From Micromonosporaceae bacterium (GTDB lineage: Bacteria; Actinomycetota; Actinomycetes; Mycobacteriales; Micromonosporaceae): a stretch of 22,082 bases of DNA. Made by a program: the position numbers and the translations under genes. The notes under the pieces are model-generated. The model had not been told where the DNA came from. It searched no databases and worked only from the letters and a program-made list of their open reading frames with translations. Each line of letters starts with the position of its first letter. Within the stretch, counting starts at the first letter, position 1. Location: NCBI GenBank assembly GCA_003543035.1, contig DPJL01000245.1:1-22082 (forward strand). The letters are read 5' to 3'. This document shows, in pieces, positions 16,276 through 22,082 of the stretch.

Positions 16276-17166
16276 TCAGGCGGCCACCTGCGATCGGGCG
16301 ATGGTGGGTGAGTGTGCCAGCATGCTCACGCCGACGCCGATCAATAGCCCGGAGAAAACCAGACCGGCCAGCGCGGCCGGCGTGGTAGGTGGGGTCTGAT
16401 CGAAGAGGATGGCACCCCACAGCCAGCTGGCGAGCGGATCGGCGACGATCATCGCGGTGAGCGCGGCCGGAAACGAGCCGCTGGCAAAGGCATCCTGCAC
16501 CAGAATCGCGGCGATGAGCCCGGAAAGGGCCAGACCGTAGACGTGCCAGTGCGAAAGCACCGCGAACCATCCATTGTGGAGCAATTGGCCGGCTACCACG
16601 ACGGTGAGGACAGCGGTGAGACTGAAGCCGACGCCCGAGGCGGTGCCGATGACGGCAGTGCGAATGCTCTTGCGGCCGGCCTTTGCGGCGACAACAAGGA
16701 CAGCCATCAGCACCATCGCCGAGGCGACGACGACTGGGATCAGGTGGTGGCGTTCCAACGTCTGCGGCACCGAGCCCCGTGTCATGACAAGCATGATGAT
16801 GCCCAGGCTGACCGCGGCCGTGCCGATCCAATCGCGAGCGAGCGGCAGCGCGCCGAATCTTGCGGTGGCAAACGGAAGCGCGAACATGAGCTGGACACAC
16901 AGCAGAGCCTGGACGACGGTGATCGATCCGAGATGAAGGGCGGTGGCGTGCAGGACGAAGCCAAGCACGTTCAGCGCCAGGCCGCACCACCAGATGCGGT
17001 CACCGAGCATTTTGGACAGCATTCCGAGTACCGGGAGCCAGCGCGCCAAGCCGGCCGAGCCGGGCGGGGCGGCCAGTGCGATCGACCTTGTCGCGGCGTG
17101 CTGTAGTGCCGCCGCTCCCGCGAAACACAGCGCGGAGACCAATGCCACCACGATGCTAGCCGGCAT
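16276..17166 (-). CDS. DMT-type multispan transporter
   Basis: 296 residues with about nine membrane helices covering nearly the whole chain, in the style of actinobacterial drug/metabolite-transporter-superfamily proteins (EamA/NIPA-like). Landmarks are the N-terminal PASIVVALVSALCFAGAAALQ helix, GSITVVQALLCVQLMFALP and MIVADPLASWLWG. Direction and substrate cannot be read from the sequence. ATG 17166 is used because GGAGGG lies 8 nt upstream; the frame is open to 17199 within the SGNH gene. The start overlaps the end of the SGNH hydrolase gene by 11 nt, so the two are almost certainly one transcript and translationally coupled. Confidence 0.85.
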   Translation of the reverse strand: MPASIVVALVSALCFAGAAALQHAATRSIALAAPPGSAGLARWLPVLGMLSKMLGDRIWWCGLALNVLGFVLHATALHLGSITVVQALLCVQLMFALPFATARFGALPLARDWIGTAAVSLGIIMLVMTRGSVPQTLERHHLIPVVVASAMVLMAVLVVAAKAGRKSIRTAVIGTASGVGFSLTAVLTVVVAGQLLHNGWFAVLSHWHVYGLALSGLIAAILVQDAFASGSFPAALTAMIVADPLASWLWGAILFDQTPPTTPAALAGLVFSGLLIGVGVSMLAHSPTIARSQVAA

Positions 17167-18019
17167 GCGCGGAACCCTCCGGTTCGGAAGCCAGGCCAAC
17201 GGCGGCCAAAGCGGCCTGCAGTTCGGAGGTCATCCGCAGATCGAGGTGGCCCGAGAGCCCACGCCGGGCGAGGCGCCACTCGGCAGCGGCCAGCATCATC
17301 AGTTGGGGCAGCAGATCGGTGGAGCGATCGAGCACCCAGCGGGTGCCTTTCGTGGCGATCCACCAGGCCTGGGCACGGCGGCTGGGCGAGCGATTGTGCG
17401 GCTCGAGGCCGGGTGGGCGCGACATGGGCCAGCCGGCCTCTGCCAACGCGTCGTAGCAAAGCCGAGCCAGCCTGCGATGGCCATACTCGCTCGGGTGCAG
17501 CCGGTCGACACTCCACATGCGACAGTCCCAGAGCAGGGGGTCATGCGCCACATGGGCATGCGCGACGGGATACCGCTCGGCGAGCGCGTGGATGACTTCG
17601 TTGAGGGCACGGATTCGTCTGGCCAGCGGGCGCGCCAGCGATTGCGGCAGGCCGAGCATCCTGCCCGGCTCCGGCAGACATGCGGTGACCACCTGGGTTC
17701 CGGCGTCGCACAGCTCGGTGATGATGCGGTGCTGCCGATCGCTGATCGCCGCGATGTCAAACGATCCCCGCAGCGAATCGTTGACGCCGACCAGCATCGT
17801 GGCGACGTGCGGATGCCATAGCCGGGCCCGGGGAAGCTGATCGGTCATCACATCGGCCGACAATGCCCCGGCGCGGGCGAAGTTGCGGAACTCCACCTGC
17901 CCGGGTGCCCCGGCACCTTCGGCCAACAGTGCGGCAAAGCCACGCCAGCCACCACCCGCGCGCGGGTCTCCCATGCCGACGGTGATGGAGTCACCGAGAG
18001 CGGCGAACCGCAGCGTCAT
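17156..18019 (-). CDS. SGNH/GDSL-family hydrolase
   Basis: 287 residues of the SGNH hydrolase fold, cytoplasmic as no signal peptide is seen. Block I is FAALGDSITVG (nucleophile Ser12 by this start), block II is the NFARAGALSADV glycine region, block III is GVND, and block V is DRLHPSEYGH with the catalytic Asp/His. These enzymes act as esterases, lipases or deacylases; which acyl substrate is unknown. The roughly 80 C-terminal residues (after EAGWPMSRPPG) extend past the typical core and are rich in Arg/Trp. ATG 18019 lies just before the conserved first strand; only a weak GAGA precedes it, and the longer frame to 18478 runs antisense to the neighbouring gene. It shares an operon with the DMT transporter. 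Confidence 0.88.
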   Translation of the reverse strand: MTLRFAALGDSITVGMGDPRAGGGWRGFAALLAEGAGAPGQVEFRNFARAGALSADVMTDQLPRARLWHPHVATMLVGVNDSLRGSFDIAAISDRQHRIITELCDAGTQVVTACLPEPGRMLGLPQSLARPLARRIRALNEVIHALAERYPVAHAHVAHDPLLWDCRMWSVDRLHPSEYGHRRLARLCYDALAEAGWPMSRPPGLEPHNRSPSRRAQAWWIATKGTRWVLDRSTDLLPQLMMLAAAEWRLARRGLSGHLDLRMTSELQAALAAVGLASEPEGSAHAG

Positions 18020-18203
18020 CGAATTCGATCTCGCATGGCTGCAGGGTACGAAGAGCAGCTTGATGGCATTTTGCAGGTGCGCGGACACCTGACGACAAAC
18101 GCTGAAACGGCAAGAGTCGCGGCAACGGCGTTGGTGGCCAAGGGTTTGCCGGTTGTTCGCCCGCCGTATGCCCTGGCATCCATGTATCACAGCCGGTTCG
18201 TCG

Positions 18204-18223
18204 GTCACAGTTTCTGCTGTGAC
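18204..18223. promoter_or_regulatory. Inverted repeat in the SGNH/ATP-grasp divergent region
   Basis: GTCACAG-TTTCTG-CTGTGAC: 7-bp perfect arms around a 6-nt spacer, located between the divergent SGNH and ATP-grasp starts. It looks like a dimeric regulator site. A half-site-like ATCACAG occurs 18 nt upstream (18186-18192). The function is inferred. Confidence 0.45.
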
Positions 18224-18272
18224 GTGGGAGCTGACTGACTTCCGTCTGGTGACGGCAAGTGCGTATCCGGGG

Positions 18273-19505
18273 ATGATGGCGCCGTTGACGGCACATCCTT
18301 CCTGCGTATGCGTTCTCTCCGGGGATGCCGACGGACGGCTGGCCGACCGGGGCACAGCGGCGTTGTCGTTGGAGGCGTTGGACGGTGTCCGCCGCCGGTG
18401 GCGCTTCGGCGACGTGGCCCGCCTGGCGGACTTCGTGCCCAAGGTACTTGCCGAAACCCCGGCAGACGACCGGCCCATTCTGCTAATCCCGCCGCGCTCC
18501 AGCGTGGCGTGGGAGGCGGCCGCGGCGACCTGGCCGTGTCAGGTGCGTCTGGTGGGTGGCGCTGCCGAAAGCGTGGGCCGGATCGCCGAGGACAAGATCT
18601 GGGTGCGCCGTCAGTTGCAGGGCATCGGTGTTCCGGTACCCGACGATCTGGTGCTTTCGCCAGGTGAGATCGACTTCGGGATGGCACAGTCCACGTTGGA
18701 CACACCATTCGTGCTCCAGGCGCCGAATGGGGCCGGGGGACAGGGCACGTATCTGATCGAGGATGCGGGCGGGCTTGCCGCGGCGTTGGCGCAACAGCCA
18801 CACGTGGATCGCTGGCTGCTGTCGCGTTTCGCCGGCCGTACCACGATCAACGTGGCCGGCGTGGTACATGTCGACGGGGTGCAGTTGCTTCCGGCATCGG
18901 TGCAGACTTCCGGCATAGCCGAGCTGGGGGTTGGCTTCGGCGCCTACTGCGGCAGCGACTTCGCCGCCCCGGCGCAACTTTCCGCCGAGGTGCTTAGCCA
19001 GGCCTATGCTCAAGCCGAGGTGGTGGGGAAGTGGTTGCACGGGCTGGGACATCTGGGCCTGTTCGGTGCCGACATCGCGGTCACCGGGGACAGCATCGCC
19101 TTCCTGGAGATCAATCCACGGATTCAAGGCTCCTCCTGGCTCTTGAGCAAGCTGCAACAGGCGCAAGGGGTGTCGCCATGCCTGCAGCAACACGTTCGGG
19201 CCCTGCTGGGTCAGCCGGTGGAGTCGACGGAGCTGCCCATCTCCACCCAGGCGGGAAGTCACCTGCTGGTGCGCTGGAGCGGGCCGGCCGGGGTGGTGCT
19301 ATCCGTGCCCGATCTGACCCAGGTCGAAGGGGTCACGGTAACCGCGATGCCCGCCGCCGGGATCACTGTCCTGCCGGGAGCGATCCTGGCACGGCTGGAA
19401 GCCGGCAACAGCCTGGCGACGCCGGACGGCCGAGGGCTCCTGCCCGGCACTAGAGCCTTCCTGGAAGCCTTCCAAAGCGGAGTTAAGTTAATACCACTTC
19501 CTTAA
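18273..19505 (+). CDS. ATP-grasp family ligase
   Basis: About 410 residues. The ATP-grasp fold is recognised from the lid segment EDKIWVRRQLQGIGVPVP, the glycine-rich loop VLQAPNGAGGQGTYLIED (about residues 147-164) and the metal-binding FLEINPR (E279, N281). The family joins a carboxylate, activated as acyl phosphate, to an amine, thiol or similar nucleophile. The position that is usually Lys before the Gly-rich loop (VxKP) is Gln149. The substrate is not identifiable; no precursor-peptide gene is visible nearby. The start is uncertain: ATG 18273 or 18276 has only GGGG beside it, and GTG 18219 and 18249 are in-frame alternatives; the frame is open to 18153. A regulator gene follows after 53 nt. 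Confidence 0.82.
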   Translation: MMAPLTAHPSCVCVLSGDADGRLADRGTAALSLEALDGVRRRWRFGDVARLADFVPKVLAETPADDRPILLIPPRSSVAWEAAAATWPCQVRLVGGAAESVGRIAEDKIWVRRQLQGIGVPVPDDLVLSPGEIDFGMAQSTLDTPFVLQAPNGAGGQGTYLIEDAGGLAAALAQQPHVDRWLLSRFAGRTTINVAGVVHVDGVQLLPASVQTSGIAELGVGFGAYCGSDFAAPAQLSAEVLSQAYAQAEVVGKWLHGLGHLGLFGADIAVTGDSIAFLEINPRIQGSSWLLSKLQQAQGVSPCLQQHVRALLGQPVESTELPISTQAGSHLLVRWSGPAGVVLSVPDLTQVEGVTVTAMPAAGITVLPGAILARLEAGNSLATPDGRGLLPGTRAFLEAFQSGVKLIPLP

Positions 19506-19512
19506 GGGCGAC

Positions 19513-19552
19513 CTAGATTTCATAGACCATCTAGTGAAGCGCCGCTTAACGT
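19513..19552 (+). promoter_or_regulatory. AT-rich promoter/operator before the TrmB/LuxR regulator
   Basis: CTAGAT (19513-19518) and ATCTAG (19529-19534) form a 6-bp inverted repeat with a 10-nt spacer in an AT-rich island. TAACGT at 19547-19552 fits a TANNNT -10 box placed 6 nt before GTG 19559, as expected for a leaderless transcript. The palindrome AAGCG-C-CGCTT (19537-19547) abuts it. Assignment is tentative. Confidence 0.4.
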
Positions 19553-19558
19553 GACGGC

Positions 19559-20518
19559 GTGAGCCTGTCCGAGCTAGGAGTCTCTCCCGACGACGAGCGT
19601 ATCTATCGGCTGCTGCTCAATCAGCCCAACGTGACGCTTGCCGAGCTCGTCTCGGTCACCGGATGGCAGCCGCCGCGGATGCGCCGGCACGTGCGTTCAC
19701 TCGAGGTGCTCGGTCTGCTGACCCGCACGCCGACGCGGCCGACCCGGTTCACCCCGGCAGCCCCCGAGAGCGCGATCGAAGTCCTTGCGCTGCAACGGCA
19801 GGAGGCCATCGAGCGGGCACGGGCGGGGGCCAGCAAACTGGCGGAACAGTTCCGCTCGGCGATGAGCCATGACCACACCCCGGTGACCGTGGTACGGGGA
19901 AGGCCGGCTATCGCCCAGCGTTTCTTCCAGGCGCAGAAGGCCACCCGGCACGAGGTGCTCATCCTGGATCGGCCGCCCTATGTGGTGGAACCGGTGCAGC
20001 AGCAACACACCGTCCAGCTCGACCTGCTCAGCCGCGGGGTCTCCTACCGGACCATCTATGACGAAGCTGCATTGGACACCCCGGAGAAGCTCGCTCAGGC
20101 ACGCCATCTTGCGGCCCGTGGGGAGCAGAGCAGAGTTCTTTCGGGGGTACCGATGAAGATGGTCATCACCGACCGAAGCCTGGCCCTGGTCCCCTTCATC
20201 CTCTCCACCGAGCGGGAAACCCTTGTGCTGCAACCTTCGGCGCTGCTCGACGGATTGGTCACCTTCTTCGAAATGATGTGGAGCAAGGCGATCCCACTGT
20301 GGACTCCCGGCGCGGACACCCCTTCGATCGGGCAGCCCGAGGAACAGTTGCTTGCCTTGCTGGCCGCCGGGCTGACCGATGAGGCGATCGCTCGCCGGCT
20401 AGGGGTCGCTCAGCGCACCGTGGAACGGAGAATGCGCCGCGTCATGGACAAGCTCGGTGCCGAGACCCGTTTCCAGGCCGGCCTCAACGCCTCCCGCCTT
20501 GGCCTGCTCGGCGACTGA
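19559..20518 (+). CDS. TrmB/LuxR-type hybrid transcription regulator
   Basis: 319 residues starting at GTG 19559. The N-terminal roughly 60 residues form a winged helix like TrmB regulators (DDERIYRLLLNQPNVTLAEL, then PRMRRHVRSLEVLGLL). A middle domain of about 170 residues resembles the TrmB/phospholipase-D-like sensor part. The C-terminus (about 258-317) is a LuxR-type helix-turn-helix (LAAGLTDEAIARRLGVAQRT). This two-HTH layout is common in actinobacteria, and such genes often sit next to the genes they control; the ATP-grasp ligase upstream or the subtilase downstream are candidates. No Shine-Dalgarno sequence precedes the GTG, so a leaderless mRNA is plausible. The ligand is unknown. Confidence 0.88.
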   Translation: MSLSELGVSPDDERIYRLLLNQPNVTLAELVSVTGWQPPRMRRHVRSLEVLGLLTRTPTRPTRFTPAAPESAIEVLALQRQEAIERARAGASKLAEQFRSAMSHDHTPVTVVRGRPAIAQRFFQAQKATRHEVLILDRPPYVVEPVQQQHTVQLDLLSRGVSYRTIYDEAALDTPEKLAQARHLAARGEQSRVLSGVPMKMVITDRSLALVPFILSTERETLVLQPSALLDGLVTFFEMMWSKAIPLWTPGADTPSIGQPEEQLLALLAAGLTDEAIARRLGVAQRTVERRMRRVMDKLGAETRFQAGLNASRLGLLGD

Positions 20519-20548
20519 CACCTCACCCGCTCGCCCGCCGCGGCCCAT

Positions 20549-20622
20549 GATCGCGGTGATCAGGGAGTTGCGCCGGCGTGTCTCCGGCGTGTCGCCGCGA
20601 TAGGTCCCTGATCACGGGGATC
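20549..20622. repeat. Long imperfect hairpin with tandem repeat in the loop
   Basis: GTGATCAGGGA (20556-20566) and TCCCTGATCAC (20605-20615) are perfect 11-bp arms. Outer GATC pairs (20549-20552 and 20619-20622) extend the stem beyond a 3-nt mismatch. The 38-nt loop contains two adjacent copies of an 11-nt unit, CCGGCGTGTC followed by T or G (20573-20583, 20584-20594). It lies between two rightward genes, 31 nt after the regulator stop. It could be a terminator, a REP-like intergenic repeat or an operator. Confidence 0.6.
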
Positions 20623-20735
20623 TTGTCGGGTCGCCGCCGCTGCCGGTAACTCGCCACTGCTCAAGGCCTGTTTCGGCGGTACGTTCATCGCGATGGCCAT
20701 CGATTCATTGATTCTTCATCCTGTGAGGAGTGCTG

Positions 20736-22082
20736 ATGAAACGGGCTGCCCTTCTGGTGCCGCTCCTGGTTGCCGCCTTCACTGCCACCGCAGCGAATGC
20801 CGCCGCGACCGAGACCACTACGCCCGCCACCGCCGGGCAATATGTCATCGTCCTGAAGTCCACTTCGGATCCGTCGTCGATCGCGGCTCGCTACGCCCGC
20901 GACCACGGGGCCCAACCGGGATTCACCTACCACCACGCACTCAAAGGCTTCTCCGCCTATCTACCCGCGGGTGCTGTTAGGGCCCTGCGTGAGGACCCGG
21001 CGGTCGCCTACGTCGAGCCTGACGCCGTCGCCCACATCACCGCCCAGGAAACGGCGAACGGCGTCAAGCGAATCTTCGCTCCGGACAACGCTTCGCTGAA
21101 AGTCGGCGACGGAGTCGACGAGCGCGTCGACGCCGATGTCGCGGTGCTCGACACCGGCATCGACCACAATCACCCGGACCTCAACGTGGTCCGGCGCGTC
21201 AGCTGTCTGAACACGAGCACCTGCACTGACAACTCCGGCGTCGACGACAACGGGCACGGCAGCAATGTCGCGGGCATCGTTGGCGAGATCGACAACACCA
21301 TCGGCTTCGTCGGCGTGGCACCCGGGGTCCGCCTGTGGGCCATCAAGGTGCTCAACAACAGTGGAAGCGGCAACGCCTCAGGCGTCGTCGCCGGGCTTGA
21401 CTGGGTCACCGCCCACAAGGCGGACATCGAGGTCGTCAACATGAGCCTCGGCTTCAACGGCACCGTGCAGTCAGTGAACGACGCGGTAAACCGGTCCATC
21501 GCGGCGGGAGTGGTCGTTGTGGTCTCCGCAGGCAACAACAACTCCAACGTCAGCGGTCAATCCCCGGCCAACGTGGCCGACGCCATCACGGTTTCGTCAC
21601 TGAGCGACAGCGACGGCAGGCCCGGCGGCACCGGCGGCGGATTCGGCTGGTGCAACTCCAGCAACACCAACGTTGACGACACCAAGTCGAACTTCAGTAA
21701 CTGGGGTGCGGGCGTGGACATCGCCGCGCCGGGCGACTGCATCAAGTCCGCCTATCGCGATGGCGGTTACTCCAACTACAGCGGCACCTCGCAGGCAGCT
21801 CCGCATGTGGCGGGAGCGGCCGCGTGGCTGGCGAGTGGTTCCAACAAACCGGCCGACCGGGCCGGGGTACTGGCCATTCGGAACAAGATTGTCAGCGCCG
21901 GAAACCTGAACTGGACCGACAACTCCGGCGATGGCGTGAAGGAACCGCTGCTCGACGTGCACGACCCGGCGGTCTTCCCACCCGGCAGCGGAGGCGGTGG
22001 CGACCCGGTCGCTTCCTTCACCTCCTCATGCAACAACTCCACCAAGGCTTGCTCGTTCGACGGCTCGGCCTCGTCCGACCCG
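20736..22082 (+). CDS. Secreted subtilisin-like serine protease (S8), 3' end missing
   Basis: 449 residues are visible and the gene runs off the window. ATG 20736 has GAGGAG at 20725-20730, 5 nt upstream. A Sec signal peptide (KRAALLVPLLVAAFTATAANA, cleaved near residue 23) is followed by an inhibitor-I9-type propeptide (about 34-102: QYVIVLK to AYVEPD). The S8 catalytic domain follows, with Asp139 (AVLDTGID), His174 (NGHGSNVAG), oxyanion Asn267 (SAGN) and Ser352 (GTSQAAPH, where Gln replaces the more usual Met). Cysteines 157/163 and 306/335 may form disulfides. After a Gly/Pro linker (about 415-422) the sequence DPVASFTSSC, then CSFDGSASSDP, begins a PKD-like domain, cut by the window edge. 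An extracellular protease is expected, possibly controlled by the upstream regulator. Confidence 0.94.
   Translation, partial: MKRAALLVPLLVAAFTATAANAAATETTTPATAGQYVIVLKSTSDPSSIAARYARDHGAQPGFTYHHALKGFSAYLPAGAVRALREDPAVAYVEPDAVAHITAQETANGVKRIFAPDNASLKVGDGVDERVDADVAVLDTGIDHNHPDLNVVRRVSCLNTSTCTDNSGVDDNGHGSNVAGIVGEIDNTIGFVGVAPGVRLWAIKVLNNSGSGNASGVVAGLDWVTAHKADIEVVNMSLGFNGTVQSVNDAVNRSIAAGVVVVVSAGNNNSNVSGQSPANVADAITVSSLSDSDGRPGGTGGGFGWCNSSNTNVDDTKSNFSNWGAGVDIAAPGDCIKSAYRDGGYSNYSGTSQAAPHVAGAAAWLASGSNKPADRAGVLAIRNKIVSAGNLNWTDNSGDGVKEPLLDVHDPAVFPPGSGGGGDPVASFTSSCNNSTKACSFDGSASSDP

Overview
The window is about 22 kb of high-GC DNA with tightly packed genes, frequent 4-nt start/stop overlaps, GTG starts and a SigE-like ECF sigma factor. 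This fits an actinobacterium, and the gene types (SCO4226-like protein, secreted multimodular GH92, TrmB/LuxR hybrid regulator) suggest Streptomyces or Pseudonocardiaceae relatives such as Amycolatopsis. The lineage is an inference from style, not from a marker gene. I see no rRNA, tRNA, CRISPR array or intact mobile element.

Layout. 1-464 has no supportable gene. An adenylate kinase paralogue (465-1118), a short-chain dehydrogenase (1479-2360) and a small acidic orphan (about 2579-2800) run rightwards. They end at a perfect 21-bp bidirectional hairpin (2818-2863). A leftward, translationally coupled trio follows: a DUF3311-like small membrane protein, a CstA-type carbon starvation/pyruvate transporter, and a YbdD/YjiX-like protein. 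Across an inverted-repeat-bearing divergent promoter lies a second coupled trio going right: a sodium:solute symporter, an ECF sigma factor and a single-pass membrane protein (possible anti-sigma). Four 4-nt overlaps tie these six genes into what looks like one carboxylate-uptake locus with its own regulator.

Next is a 1,546-residue secreted GH92 enzyme on the minus strand (7870-12510). It carries two F5/8-type domains, a NEW3 domain and a further C-terminal module, and has a palindromic operator-like site just upstream of its start. Its usual catalytic acid Glu is replaced by Gln, the substitution I recall for GH92 enzymes that uncap mannose-1-phospho-6-mannose. To its right are an SCO4226-like small protein whose -10 box sits inside an inverted repeat, and an integral-membrane GGDEF-EAL protein with both active-site motifs intact.

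On the minus strand, converging on the GGDEF-EAL gene, are a secreted cyclase-family hydrolase lacking one usual metal ligand, a DMT-type transporter and an SGNH hydrolase (the last two overlap by 11 nt). Divergent from these is an ATP-grasp ligase, then a TrmB/LuxR-type regulator, a repeat-rich intergenic hairpin, and a secreted subtilisin-like protease (S8 with I9 propeptide and the start of a PKD-like domain) that runs off the right end.
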